NCBI GenBank assembly: GCA_903916165.1
Contig: CAIWVR010000510.1
Location: forward strand, 1-6,671
Origin: an uncultured Hyphomicrobiales bacterium
Lineage (GTDB): Bacteria; Pseudomonadota; Alphaproteobacteria; Rhizobiales; Beijerinckiaceae
Direction of reading: 5' to 3'
DNA: 6,671 nucleotides
Position 1 is the stretch's first letter, and every line of letters begins with the position of its first letter. Both the position numbers and the translations under genes were made by a program. Positions 1-6,671 of the stretch are shown in pieces. Under the pieces are notes generated by a model. It was not told the origin of the DNA. It made no database searches and worked only from the letters and a program-made list of their open reading frames with translations.

Positions 1-91
1 TCGCCTCGTCATCGCCCTGCAGCGAGAGGATGAAGCCCGCGCCAATCAGCGGCAGGACGATGAGTCCGGTGAGGATCCCGAAGCCGAACAT
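1..91 (-). CDS. nuoM: NADH-quinone oxidoreductase subunit M (NuoM), N-terminal fragment
   Basis: Only the first 30 codons are in the window; the gene continues beyond base 1. The peptide starts [17 protein letters not shown], a hydrophobic first helix, and reaches GDDEA at residues 26-30, as in the first helix and loop of alphaproteobacterial NuoM (ND4-like antiporter subunit). The start ATG (91-89) shares its A with the nuoL stop, forming TGATG. A GGAG at 102-99, within the last nuoL codons, lies 7 bases upstream. The overlap suggests reinitiation by ribosomes finishing nuoL. The identification rests on the short peptide plus the conserved nuoK-nuoL-nuoM gene order. Confidence 0.9.
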   Translation of the reverse strand, partial: MFGFGILTGLIVLPLIGAGFILSLQGDDEA

Positions 92-2085
92 CAGCGCACT
101 CCCCCGACCAGATACCACGTGATGATCGCAGCGACGCCGATCAGCATGGCGAAGGCGTAGTGGTAGATAAAGCCGGTCTGCAATTTGACGACGCGATTGG
201 TGACATCGATGACGCGGGCGGAAATACCGTCAGGCCCCATCCCGTCGATGATGCGGCCGTCGCCGCCTTTCCAGAACAGGCGACCAAGCCAGAAGGCCGG
301 GCGCACAAAGATGACGTTGTAGAGCTCGTCAAAATACCACTTGTTGAGCAGGAACGTGTAGATCAGCCGATGCTGAGCCGCGATGCGCTGGGCCGTGCCC
401 GGCGCGATCACATAGACGTAGAGCGAGCCGAGGAAGCCCAGCACCATCATGATCGTCGCGCCATAGACCGCGATAAAGGGCACATTGTGCATGTCATGCA
501 GCAGATGGTTGCCGGCGCCGGTGAACAGCGAACCCTTCCAGAACTCGTCATAGGCATGGCCGATGAAGGAGCCGGAGAAGGCGATGCCGGCAAACAAAGC
601 GCCGACCGCCAGCGCGCCGAGCGGTACCAGCATGACCATCGGCGATTCATGCGGCGCATGGTGGCCATGATCGTGACCGTGGTCGTCATGCGCGTGATCG
701 TCGTGGTGGTGGTGCGCGTCCTGCGCGGCACCCTTGCGGGCACCGAAAAACGTCATGAACACGAGCCGCCATGAATAGAACGAGGTGAGCCCCGCCGCGA
801 TGAGCGTCATCAGAAAACCATAGGTGGCGGCAGACGAATGGGCAGAGGCCGCATAGGACGCCTCGATGATCGCATCCTTCGAGTAGAAGCCCGCCGTGAA
901 GGGGAAGCCGGTCAGCGCCAGCGTGCCGATCGTCATCATCCAGAAGGTGAACGGGATGTCCTTGCGCAGGCCGCCCATGTTGCGCATGTCCTGCTCGTGG
1001 TGCATCGCATGGATGACAGAGCCCGCGCCCAGAAACAGCAGCGCCTTAAAGAAGGCATGCGTGAACAGGTGGAAGATGGCGAGCGAATAGCCGCCGATGC
1101 CCAGCGCGACGAACATGTAGCCGAGCTGCGAACAGGTCGAGTAGGCAATCACGCGCTTGATGTCGTTCTGCACGAGGCCGACGGTGGCGGCGAAAAAGGC
1201 CGTCGTCGCGCCAACCACCGTCACCACGGCGAGCGCGGCCGGTGCCTGTTCGAACAGCGGCGACAGCCGGGCGACCATGAACACGCCGGCGGTGACCATG
1301 GTCGCCGCATGGATGAGCGCGGAGACTGGCGTCGGGCCTTCCATCGCGTCGGGCAGCCAGGTGTGCAGCAGGAATTGCGCCGACTTGCCCATGGCGCCCA
1401 TGAAGAGCAGCAGGCAGGTCAGCGTCATGGCGTCCATGGTCAGACCGAAGGCATGGATCGGTTTTCCCGCGAGGCCGGGCGCGGCAGCGAAGATCTGGTC
1501 GAACGCGACAGAGCCCGTCAGCGCGAAGATCATGAAAATGCCGAGCGCGAAGCCGAAGTCGCCGACGCGGTTGACGACGAAGGCCTTGATGGCCGCCGCA
1601 TTGGCGGACGGCTTTTCGTACCAGAAGCCGATCAGCAGGTAAGACGCGAGACCGACGCCTTCCCAGCCAAAGAACATCTGCACGAGATTGTCCGCGGTCA
1701 CCAGCATCAGCATGGCGAAGGTGAAAAGCGACAGATAGGCGAAGAAGCGCTGGCGCGCCGGATCTTCGTGCATATAGCCGATGGAATAGAGATGCACGAG
1801 CGACGACACGCTCGTCACCACGACCAGCATGACAGAGGTCAGCGTGTCGACGCGGAGCGCCCAGTCGATATGCAGCGTGCCCGACGAGATCCAGTTCGCC
1901 AGAACCGGGACGTTCAGCGGCGCATGGCCATAGCCGACGGAGATGAACGTCACCCACGAGAGCGCGGCAGAGACGAACAGAAGTCCCGTCGTCAAGATTT
2001 CAGCGGGTCGCGCGCCGAGCTGGCGGCCGAAGAGCCCCGCAATGAGGAAGCCGAGAAGTGGCAGGAAGACGATGGCCTGATACAT
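91..2085 (-). CDS. nuoL: NADH-quinone oxidoreductase subunit L (NuoL), antiporter-like
   Basis: This 664-residue subunit, the ND5 homologue, is the most distal proton-pumping module of the membrane arm. Channel residues of the Mrp-antiporter fold are in place: Glu142 (WEGVG), Asp176 (NRVGD), Lys234 and His241 ([21 protein letters not shown] in two parts), His259, His343 and Lys347 ([11 protein letters not shown]), and Lys403 (YSKDA). These correspond to E. coli Glu144, Asp178, Lys229, Lys342 and Lys399. The C-terminal part (about 570-640) fits the long lateral helix along the membrane arm, ending in a final membrane helix at about 641-661. It is longer than E. coli NuoL (613), partly because of a loop with 12 histidines between residues 458 and 479. 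The start at ATG 2085 gives the canonical N-terminus ([13 protein letters not shown]) but has only a weak upstream purine signal. The stop TGA 93-91 overlaps the nuoM ATG. Confidence 0.98.
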   Translation of the reverse strand: MYQAIVFLPLLGFLIAGLFGRQLGARPAEILTTGLLFVSAALSWVTFISVGYGHAPLNVPVLANWISSGTLHIDWALRVDTLTSVMLVVVTSVSSLVHLYSIGYMHEDPARQRFFAYLSLFTFAMLMLVTADNLVQMFFGWEGVGLASYLLIGFWYEKPSANAAAIKAFVVNRVGDFGFALGIFMIFALTGSVAFDQIFAAAPGLAGKPIHAFGLTMDAMTLTCLLLFMGAMGKSAQFLLHTWLPDAMEGPTPVSALIHAATMVTAGVFMVARLSPLFEQAPAALAVVTVVGATTAFFAATVGLVQNDIKRVIAYSTCSQLGYMFVALGIGGYSLAIFHLFTHAFFKALLFLGAGSVIHAMHHEQDMRNMGGLRKDIPFTFWMMTIGTLALTGFPFTAGFYSKDAIIEASYAASAHSSAATYGFLMTLIAAGLTSFYSWRLVFMTFFGARKGAAQDAHHHHDDHAHDDHGHDHGHHAPHESPMVMLVPLGALAVGALFAGIAFSGSFIGHAYDEFWKGSLFTGAGNHLLHDMHNVPFIAVYGATIMMVLGFLGSLYVYVIAPGTAQRIAAQHRLIYTFLLNKWYFDELYNVIFVRPAFWLGRLFWKGGDGRIIDGMGPDGISARVIDVTNRVVKLQTGFIYHYAFAMLIGVAAIITWYLVGGVR

Positions 2086-2093
2086 GGCTCGGC

Positions 2094-2402
2094 TCAGCCC
2101 TTCATGACGTTGATGTCCTCAACCGCGATCGAGCCACGGTTGCGGAAATAGGTGACGAGCACCGCAAGACCGATGGCGGCCTCGGCGGCGGCGACGGTGA
2201 GAATGAAGAGGGAGAACACCTGGCCCGTCAGATCGCCGAGAAAGCTCGAGAAGGCGACGAGGTTGATGTTCACCGACAGCAAGATCAGCTCCACCGACAT
2301 CAGGATGATGATGATGTTCTTGCGGTTGAGGATGATGCCCGCAATGCCCAGCGTGAACAGCATGGCGGCGACGATCAGGTACTGGTTCAATCCAACTGAC
2401 AT
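2094..2402 (-). CDS. nuoK: NADH-quinone oxidoreductase subunit K (NuoK)
   Basis: This 102-residue subunit is the ND4L homologue, with the usual three transmembrane helices (about 5-25, 29-50 and 60-87). It contributes to the central hydrophilic axis linking the quinone site to the antiporter-like subunits. The two membrane-buried glutamates needed for proton transfer are present: Glu38 in [14 protein letters not shown] and Glu74 in [13 protein letters not shown], equivalent to E. coli Glu36 and Glu72. The length matches alphaproteobacterial NuoK; E. coli has 100 residues. The start at ATG 2402 gives the typical N-terminus ([11 protein letters not shown]) and has AAGGAG at 2414-2409 with 6-base spacing, the best ribosome site in the window. 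The frame open back to 2471 overlaps nuoJ and is a shadow. The TGA stop is 8 bases before nuoL. Confidence 0.96.
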   Translation of the reverse strand: MSVGLNQYLIVAAMLFTLGIAGIILNRKNIIIILMSVELILLSVNINLVAFSSFLGDLTGQVFSLFILTVAAAEAAIGLAVLVTYFRNRGSIAVEDINVMKG

Positions 2403-2408
2403 GATCGG

Positions 2409-2414
2409 CTCCTT
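2409..2414 (-). promoter_or_regulatory. Ribosome binding site of nuoK overlapping the nuoJ stop codon
   Basis: AAGGAG on the minus strand lies 6 bases before the nuoK ATG, and its first two bases are the last two of the nuoJ TAA (TAAGGAG). Ribosomes finishing nuoJ stop exactly on this site, which is the arrangement expected for translational coupling. It supports ATG 2402 over the upstream in-frame ATG at 2471. Confidence 0.8.
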
Positions 2415-3018
2415 ATACGCCGGCCCGCGAGGGCACTTTCTTGAGCACCACATCCGACTTGTCGCGGGCATTCTGGTCAGCGATGACCTGCCGCTTCACA
2501 TCGGGCTTGTGGCGCAGCGTCAACACGATCGCGCCAATCATCGCCGTCAGCAGGATGAGACCCGCCGCCTGGAAGAAATAGACATATTTCGTATAAAGCA
2601 CACGTCCGAGCGCCAGCGTGTTGGACACGTCGACCGGGGTCGGGGCCCCTGCCCCGCCGATGGCGGCGGGTGCCTGCGTCCAGGCGCCGAGCACGAGCAC
2701 CAGCTCGATCAGCACGGCGGCACCGATCAGCGCGCCCACGGGGAGATATTGCAGGAAGCCCTGCTTCAATTCCGCGAAATCGACATCGAGCATCATCACG
2801 ACGAAGAGGAACAGCACCGCGACCGCGCCGACATAGACAATGACAATGATCATCGCCAGGAATTCGGCACCGAGCAGCAGGAACAGCCCCGCCGCATTGA
2901 CGAAGGCGAGGATCAGGAACAGCACGGAGTGCACGGGATTGCGTGCTGCAATGACCATGAAGGCCGAGCCGATCATGACAGTCGAGAAGAGATAGAAGAA
3001 AGCCGCTGCTGCGGTCAT
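2413..3018 (-). CDS. nuoJ: NADH-quinone oxidoreductase subunit J (NuoJ)
   Basis: This 201-residue inner-membrane subunit is the ND6 homologue, sitting between NuoH and NuoK in the membrane arm. Five hydrophobic segments are visible, at about 2-23, 29-50, 53-76, 91-112 and 146-168. The third carries the family signature [18 protein letters not shown] at 61-78. Tyr62 corresponds to the conserved tyrosine at the pi-bulge that changes shape during turnover, and Glu52 precedes it. A Gly/Ala/Pro-rich loop (113-128) follows helix 4, and the polar tail from 170 ends the protein. ATG 3018 fits the family N-terminus, and GAGGGG at 3032-3027 lies 8 bases upstream; the frame is open further to 3174, but only as a shadow of nuoI. 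It starts 16 bases after nuoI and its TAA lies inside the nuoK ribosome site, so the two are probably translationally coupled. Confidence 0.96.
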   Translation of the reverse strand: MTAAAAFFYLFSTVMIGSAFMVIAARNPVHSVLFLILAFVNAAGLFLLLGAEFLAMIIVIVYVGAVAVLFLFVVMMLDVDFAELKQGFLQYLPVGALIGAAVLIELVLVLGAWTQAPAAIGGAGAPTPVDVSNTLALGRVLYTKYVYFFQAAGLILLTAMIGAIVLTLRHKPDVKRQVIADQNARDKSDVVLKKVPSRAGV

Positions 3019-3034
3019 GGCCTGATCCCCTCGA

Positions 3035-3523
3035 TCAACGGTAGGGCGCGTCGAGCGCAATGTTGCGCGCGAGTTCGCGTTCCCAGCGCGCGCCATTCTC
3101 GAGCAGGCGCTGCTTGTCGTAATAAAGCTCCTCGCGGGTTTCGACCGCGAATTCCTGGTTTGGCCCCTCGACAATGGCGTCGACCGGGCAGGCCTCCTGG
3201 CAGAGGCCGCAATAAATACATTTCACCATATCGATGTCATAGCGCGTCGTGCGGCGGGTGCCGTCATTGCGGCGCGGACCGGCTTCGATGGTGATGGCCT
3301 GCGCCGGGCAGATCGCCTCGCAGAGCTTGCAGGCGATGCAGCGCTCTTCGCCGTTGGGATAGCGACGCAAGGCATGCTCGCCCCGGAAACGCGGCGAGGT
3401 CGGGTTCTTCTCATGCGGATAGTTGAGGGTCGCCTTCGGCTTGAAGAAATAGCGCATCGAGAGGCCAATGGCCCCGACGAATTCCTTCAGCAAAAGCGCC
3501 TTCGCGGCTGTTTCGAGTCTCAT
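3035..3523 (-). CDS. nuoI: NADH-quinone oxidoreductase subunit I (NuoI), 2x[4Fe-4S]
   Basis: This is the TYKY/NDUFS8-type ferredoxin subunit of complex I. Its two [4Fe-4S] clusters, N6a and N6b, relay electrons from NuoG to the terminal cluster N2 in NuoB. In the 162-residue form, the ligands are Cys62, 65, 68 and Cys102, 105, 108, with Cys72 and Cys112 completing the two CxxCxxCxxxCP motifs in crossed fashion, as in bacterial ferredoxins. An amphipathic N-terminal helix ([18 protein letters not shown]) anchors it on the membrane near NuoH. The C-terminus [11 protein letters not shown] is a strong alphaproteobacterial/mitochondrial signature. I chose ATG 3523 because the length matches Paracoccus Nqo9 (about 163) and AAGGTG at 3535-3530 sits 6 bases upstream. 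An in-frame ATG at 3544 would add MAGKVDG (169 residues) and cannot be excluded. The frame runs open to 3679, but that part is a Cys/Ser/Arg-rich shadow of the preceding gene. Confidence 0.96.
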   Translation of the reverse strand: MRLETAAKALLLKEFVGAIGLSMRYFFKPKATLNYPHEKNPTSPRFRGEHALRRYPNGEERCIACKLCEAICPAQAITIEAGPRRNDGTRRTTRYDIDMVKCIYCGLCQEACPVDAIVEGPNQEFAVETREELYYDKQRLLENGARWERELARNIALDAPYR

Positions 3524-3529
3524 GCCATC

Positions 3530-3553
3530 CACCTTGCCTGCCATCTTGCCTGC
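3530..3553 (-). repeat. 12-bp tandem direct repeat at the nuoI start region
   Basis: On the minus strand GCAGGCAAGATG is followed directly by GCAGGCAAGGTG, two 12-base units with 11 of 12 matches. The repeat is in frame with nuoI and encodes AGKM-AGKV. The first copy supplies the alternative start ATG at 3544, while the AAGGTG in the second copy acts as a plausible ribosome site for ATG 3523. It looks like a small local duplication that left two candidate starts. Confidence 0.7.
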
Positions 3554-3557
3554 AAAC

Positions 3558-3806
3558 TCACTTGCTAAGCCACCAGCCCGCGATGAAACCGATCGCCGGC
3601 AGCACTCCGAAGGCCACAACGAGGAGCGCCCGTCTGATCGGCCGCATCCGCGCGCTGAAGCCCGCGATATCCAAGTCACCGGGCGCGTTCTTCACTTCAC
3701 GCCCCACCGCAGCGCCGATCATGCTCAGCGCCAGCATATATTTCACCCAGCCGACCGAGAGGCCGATCAGCGCGCCGACGAGAGCAGGATCCTCTCGCCA
3801 GGCCAT
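3558..3806 (-). CDS. Small two-helix membrane protein of unknown function, between nuoH and nuoI
   Basis: This is an 82-residue open frame that I do not recognise as any of the 14 core complex I subunits. Two hydrophobic segments are visible, at about residues 8-34 and 59-80. They flank a polar, net-positive loop (36-59) carrying Arg36, Lys39, Arg53, Arg55, Arg58 and Arg59. By the positive-inside rule the loop would face the cytoplasm; that is inference. There is no cysteine, no signal-peptidase motif and no known catalytic motif. The ATG lies one base after the nuoH TAA (TAAAATG), and AGGTGA at 3821-3816, inside the last nuoH codons, gives a ribosome site with 9-base spacing. This tight coupling, and a hydrophobic pattern not expected from chance translation, argue for a real gene. 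Possible roles are an accessory subunit or assembly helper of complex I, or an unrelated passenger gene. The product being a membrane protein is much better supported than any role. Confidence 0.8.
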   Translation of the reverse strand: MAWREDPALVGALIGLSVGWVKYMLALSMIGAAVGREVKNAPGDLDIAGFSARMRPIRRALLVVAFGVLPAIGFIAGWWLSK

Positions 3807-3807
3807 T

Positions 3808-4818
3808 TTACCGGATCACCTGCAGCACGCCGGCGACCACCACCACCATGAAGAGAGAGATCGGCAGGAAGACTTTCCAGCCAAGCCGCATGAGTTGGTC
3901 ATAGCGGTAGCGCGGCACGAAGGCCTTCACCAGCGCGATCCAGAAGAAGAAGAAGCAGATCTTCAGCACAAACCAGATCACGCCGGGCACCCAGGTAAAG
4001 GGCGCAAACGGGATCGGCGACAGCCAGCCGCCAAAAAACAGGACCGTCATCATCGCGCACATGCCGACGATGGCCACATATTCACCCAGCATGAACAGAA
4101 GATACGGCGTCGAGGAATATTCCACCATGAAGCCGGCGACGAGTTCCGACTCGGCTTCAACGAGATCGAAGGGCGGACGGTTCGTCTCAGCCAGGGCCGA
4201 GATGAAGAAGATGATGAACATCGGGAACAGCGGCAGCCAGTACCAGCCGAGCATGCCGAGGTTCGAATCCTGCGCCTGGACGATCTCGCTGAGATTCAGC
4301 GAACCCGCGCAAAGCAGGACTGTGACAATGACAAAGCCGATGGAGACTTCATATGAGACCATCTGCGCCGCCGAGCGCAGCGCCGACAGGAATGGATATT
4401 TCGAATTCGACGCCCAGCCGCCCATGATCACGCCATAGACGCTGAGCGAGGAGATCGCGAAAATATACAGGACGCCGACATTGAGATCAGCGACCGCCCA
4501 GCCCTCGGCTGCGGGAATGACGGCCCAGGCCGCGAGCGCCAGCAGGCCAGTGATGAAAGGTGCCAGCAGGAAAACGCCCTTGTTGGCACCCGCCGGAATG
4601 ATCGGCTCTTTCAGCACGAACTTCAGCAAGTCGGCGAAAGACTGCAGCAGTCCCCACGGACCGACCACGTTCGGGCCACGGCGCAATTGCACCGCCGCCC
4701 AGACCTTGCGGTCGCCCCACAGCAGGAAGGCGACGATGATCAGCAACACGACGAGCGTCGCGGCACTCTTAAGAACCGTCAGCAGCAGCGGAAGCACCCA
4801 GCCGTTCTCGAAACTCAT
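3808..4818 (-). CDS. nuoH: NADH-quinone oxidoreductase subunit H (NuoH)
   Basis: This 336-residue inner-membrane subunit (E. coli NuoH has 325) is the ND1 homologue. It holds the quinone chamber with NuoB, NuoD and NuoI and couples quinone chemistry to the membrane arm. Visible family signatures are [19 protein letters not shown] at about 47-64, the loop [12 protein letters not shown] at 70-81, SYE with Glu157, and [20 protein letters not shown] at 211-230. The last of these contains Glu221, Glu223 and Glu225, equivalent to the acidic cluster facing the quinone cavity. About eight hydrophobic helices are apparent. Position 36 is Asp (GDRKVW) where many homologues have Glu. The start at ATG 4818 fits the family N-terminus and has a GGAG at 4830-4827 with 8-base spacing, overlapping the nuoG stop. 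A frame open further upstream to 4869 runs back into nuoG and is unlikely. The TAA stop is followed after one base by the next gene's ATG. Confidence 0.97.
   Translation of the reverse strand: MSFENGWVLPLLLTVLKSAATLVVLLIIVAFLLWGDRKVWAAVQLRRGPNVVGPWGLLQSFADLLKFVLKEPIIPAGANKGVFLLAPFITGLLALAAWAVIPAAEGWAVADLNVGVLYIFAISSLSVYGVIMGGWASNSKYPFLSALRSAAQMVSYEVSIGFVIVTVLLCAGSLNLSEIVQAQDSNLGMLGWYWLPLFPMFIIFFISALAETNRPPFDLVEAESELVAGFMVEYSSTPYLLFMLGEYVAIVGMCAMMTVLFFGGWLSPIPFAPFTWVPGVIWFVLKICFFFFWIALVKAFVPRYRYDQLMRLGWKVFLPISLFMVVVVAGVLQVIR
3816..3821 (-). promoter_or_regulatory. Ribosome binding site of the small membrane-protein gene
   Basis: AGGTGA on the minus strand falls within the last codons of nuoH and lies 9 bases before ATG 3806. 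It is a moderate match to the anti-Shine-Dalgarno sequence and is the main nucleotide-level support, with the TAAAATG junction, that the small frame is translated. Confidence 0.55.
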
Positions 4819-4823
4819 CGCTG

Positions 4824-6671
4824 TCACTCCGCCGCCTGTTGCAGGCGGCCTTTCGCAAGCGCCGAGCATTCAGCCATGACGGCGGAGGCGCGGGCGATCG
4901 GGTTGGTGAGATAGAAATCCTGCACGGCATTGGTGAAGGCACCGGGCTGCAGGGCAAAAGTCTGCGAGGCGAAGGACAGTCCGCCGGGCTCGATGGCGTC
5001 GATCCGCGCGAAATGCGGATAGGCCGCATAAAGCGCCTTGCGCAGCGCAGGCAGCGAGTCGAAGGCGAGCCTCGCGCCAAGCACATCGGACAGCGCGCGC
5101 AGGATCGCCCAGTCTTCACGCGCCTCGCCCGGGGCGAAGTTCGCCCGTTCGGCGCATTGCACACGGCCTTCCGTATTGACGTAAATGCCGGACTTCTCAG
5201 TATAGGCCGCGCCCGGCAAAATAACATCGGCGCGGTGCGCGCCCCGATCGCCATGGGTGCCCTGGTAAATCACAAAGGCACCCGGAGCGACGTCAATCTC
5301 ATCAGCACCGAGGTTGAAGAGCACGTCGAGTGCGCCCGGACGGGTCATGCCCCGGGCATTCATACCACCTGCGCCCGGCACGAAGCCGAGGTCGAGGCCA
5401 CCCACACGCGCCGCCGCCGTATGCAGGATGGCCAGACCATTCCACTCGGCGGTGGGACGCGCGAGCTTGGCCGCGCCCGCAAGAACCGACAGGCCATCGG
5501 CGCGCATGAGCGCCCCTTGTCCCACGATCACGATGGGACGCTGCGCCTTGGCGAGCACCTCGCCAAACCCCTTGCCGGATGCGATCTCGGCCAGCGTTTC
5601 CGCTCCCGCGCCGAGATATTGGTAATCATAGGTCAGATCGACGCGCTCGCCGATCACGCCGACGGGCAAATTGCCCATCCGCCAGCGCTTGAGGATGCGC
5701 GCGTTGAGAACCGGCGATTCCTTGCGCGGATTCGACCCGATGATCAGGATCGCATCCGCCTGCTCGATGCCGGCGACCGTCGGATTGAAGATGTAGGAGG
5801 CGCGGCCGAGCGAGGGGTCAAGTTTCACCCCATCCTGACGGCAGTCGATATTCTTCACGCCAAGGCTTCCCATCAGCGTCTTCAGCGCGAACATCTCCTC
5901 GACGCTCGCCAGATCGCCCGCAAGGGCACCGATGCGGACCGGTGCCGTGCCCGTCACCTTGGCGGCGATGGCAGCGAAGGCCTCGCCCCAGCTTGCCGGG
6001 GTCAGGCGCCCGTCGCGGCGGAGATAGGGACGATCAAGCCGCTGGCTCTTGAGCCCGTCGACGACCTGACGCGTCTTGTCGGAGATCCACTCCTCGTTCA
6101 CAGCCTCGTTGACGCGCGGCAGGATGCGCATGACTTCGCGTCCGCGCACGTCGATGCGGATGGCGGAGCCCAGCGCGTCCATAATGTCGATCGATTCCGT
6201 CTTGCCAAGTTCCCACGGCCGCGCCTTGAAGGCATAGGGTTTTGGCAGGAGCGCGCCAACCGGACAGAGATCGGCGACATTGCCCTGCAGTTCCGAGCCC
6301 ATCGCCGTTTCGAGATAGGTGGTGATTTCCATGTCTTCGCCGCGACCGATGGCACCCATGTCCCCGGTGCCGGCGACTTCCGCCGTGAAGCGGACGCAGC
6401 GCGTGCAATGGATGCAACGGTTCATCGAGGTGCGCACCAGCGGCCCGATATATTTGTCCTCGACCGCGCGCTTGTTTTCAGAATAGCGCGAGGAATCCAC
6501 GCCGAACGCCATGGCCTGGTCCTGCAGGTCGCATTCGCCGCCCTGATCGCAGATCGGACAATCGAGCGGATGATTGATCAGCAGGAATTCCATGACGCCA
6601 TTGCGCGCCTTTTTCACCAGCGGCGACTTCGTCACCACGGTTGGCGGTTCGCCGTTCGGGCCGGGGCGGCA
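4824..6671 (-). CDS. nuoG: NADH-quinone oxidoreductase subunit G (NuoG), 5' end outside the window
   Basis: This is the large iron-sulfur subunit of complex I, on the cytoplasmic arm, passing electrons from the NADH module toward NuoI. The reading frame is open to the window edge, so 615 residues are visible and roughly 70-80 N-terminal residues, including most or all of the [2Fe-2S] ferredoxin domain, are missing. Numbering from the first visible codon, His34 with Cys38, Cys41 and Cys47 ([14 protein letters not shown]) match the His/Cys3 ligands of cluster N5. Cys86, Cys89, Cys92 (RCIHCTRC) and Cys136 (DLCPVGAL) match cluster N4. The rest, from about residue 150, is the molybdopterin-oxidoreductase-like domain, which is catalytically inactive in this family. 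Its only cysteines are 277, 506 and 602, so the extra N7 cluster of the E. coli and Thermus proteins is absent, as in mitochondrial NDUFS1. The gene stops at TGA 4826-4824, five bases before nuoH. The GTG at 6638 is an internal valine codon, not the start. Confidence 0.97.
   Translation of the reverse strand, partial: CRPGPNGEPPTVVTKSPLVKKARNGVMEFLLINHPLDCPICDQGGECDLQDQAMAFGVDSSRYSENKRAVEDKYIGPLVRTSMNRCIHCTRCVRFTAEVAGTGDMGAIGRGEDMEITTYLETAMGSELQGNVADLCPVGALLPKPYAFKARPWELGKTESIDIMDALGSAIRIDVRGREVMRILPRVNEAVNEEWISDKTRQVVDGLKSQRLDRPYLRRDGRLTPASWGEAFAAIAAKVTGTAPVRIGALAGDLASVEEMFALKTLMGSLGVKNIDCRQDGVKLDPSLGRASYIFNPTVAGIEQADAILIIGSNPRKESPVLNARILKRWRMGNLPVGVIGERVDLTYDYQYLGAGAETLAEIASGKGFGEVLAKAQRPIVIVGQGALMRADGLSVLAGAAKLARPTAEWNGLAILHTAAARVGGLDLGFVPGAGGMNARGMTRPGALDVLFNLGADEIDVAPGAFVIYQGTHGDRGAHRADVILPGAAYTEKSGIYVNTEGRVQCAERANFAPGEAREDWAILRALSDVLGARLAFDSLPALRKALYAAYPHFARIDAIEPGGLSFASQTFALQPGAFTNAVQDFYLTNPIARASAVMAECSALAKGRLQQAAE
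4827..4830 (-). promoter_or_regulatory. Ribosome binding site of nuoH next to the nuoG stop codon
   Basis: GGAG on the minus strand abuts the nuoG TGA (GGAGTGA) and lies 8 bases before ATG 4818. It supports that ATG as the nuoH start rather than the in-frame ATG at 4869 inside nuoG. Confidence 0.7.
4831..4849 (-). other. Perfect 8-bp inverted repeat (hairpin) at the nuoG/nuoH junction
   Basis: On the minus strand GCCGCCTG and CAGGCGGC are exact reverse complements separated by three bases. The hairpin lies in the last codons of nuoG (RLQQAA) and ends directly next to the GGAG ribosome site of nuoH. No T-run follows, so it is not an intrinsic terminator. It could tune nuoH translation by coupling it to ribosomes finishing nuoG, or protect or expose a processing site; it could also be chance in GC-rich coding DNA. 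The structure is seen in the sequence; the role is inference. Confidence 0.5.

Noticed and set aside
649..714. His-rich tract as a separate metal-transporter or chaperone gene, or a frameshift
   Set aside because: The tract is in frame within an intact NuoL, with family sequence continuing on both sides.
1046..1957. Minus-strand open frame of 303 codons within nuoL
   Set aside because: It is an out-of-frame shadow of nuoL rich in Arg, Ala and His; nuoL itself is unambiguous over this stretch.
838..2151. Long plus-strand open frame of 437 codons
   Set aside because: It lies antisense to nuoL. The translation is dominated by Arg, Asp, Glu, His and Gln with no domain, as expected from the complement of a GC-rich membrane-protein gene.
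2152..3294. Long plus-strand open frame of 380 codons
   Set aside because: It is antisense to nuoK, nuoJ and part of nuoI, with the same low-complexity polar composition and no ribosome site or recognisable motif.
3035..3679. NuoI extended to an ATG at 3679
   Set aside because: The extra N-terminus overlaps the small membrane-protein gene by over 100 bases and reads as a Ser/Arg/Cys-rich shadow unlike any NuoI.
4831..4849. Hairpin as an intrinsic terminator between nuoG and nuoH
   Set aside because: No T-run follows on the transcribed strand, it lies within coding sequence, and nuoH begins only a few bases later.
6636..6638. GTG as the nuoG start
   Set aside because: The frame continues upstream to the window edge with NuoG-like sequence (RPGPNGEPP), so this is an internal Val codon and the real start is outside the window.
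6669..6671. First visible Cys of NuoG as the last [2Fe-2S] ligand
   Set aside because: It is near the expected place, but the surrounding residues (CRPGPNGE) do not match the usual CAMP-type context and the other ligands are outside the window, so I do not assign it.

Overview
The window is a compact stretch of a proton-pumping NADH:quinone oxidoreductase (respiratory complex I, NDH-1) operon. All genes lie on the minus strand, so transcription runs from high to low coordinates: nuoG (5' end cut off by the window), nuoH, a small unrecognised membrane-protein gene, nuoI, nuoJ, nuoK, nuoL, then the first 30 codons of nuoM. The DNA is GC-rich. The protein sequences are of the alphaproteobacterial/mitochondrial type: NuoG lacks the extra N7 cysteine motif and closely resembles mitochondrial NDUFS1, and NuoI carries two CxxCxxCxxxCP motifs in a backbone much like Paracoccus Nqo9 and mitochondrial NDUFS8. 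An alphaproteobacterium is therefore the best guess; I cannot fix the order or genus.

Layout, in transcription order: nuoG fragment 6671-4824; nuoH 4818-3808; 82-residue two-helix membrane protein 3806-3558; nuoI about 3523-3035; nuoJ 3018-2413; nuoK 2402-2094; nuoL 2085-91; nuoM 91 to beyond 1. Gaps are 5, 1, 34 (13 if the earlier nuoI start is used), 16, 10 and 8 bases, and nuoL and nuoM overlap by one base (TGATG). No stretch over 50 bases is free of a gene. I see no promoter, intrinsic terminator, RNA gene, mobile element or CRISPR array, so everything is most simply read as one transcript with translational coupling.

How the parts work together: NuoG and NuoI carry part of the iron-sulfur wire that brings NADH electrons to quinone. 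NuoH forms the membrane side of the quinone chamber. NuoJ, NuoK, NuoL and NuoM form the hydrophilic axis and antiporter-like proton channels of the membrane arm. The catalytic and channel residues I could look for are present, so the encoded complex looks functional.

This is mostly ordinary core metabolism and I found no new defence, mobile or regulatory system. Points worth a second look are the unassigned two-helix protein between nuoH and nuoI, a strongly histidine-rich loop in NuoL, a 12-bp tandem repeat that creates two possible nuoI starts, and small hairpins at the nuoG/nuoH and nuoI/nuoJ junctions.
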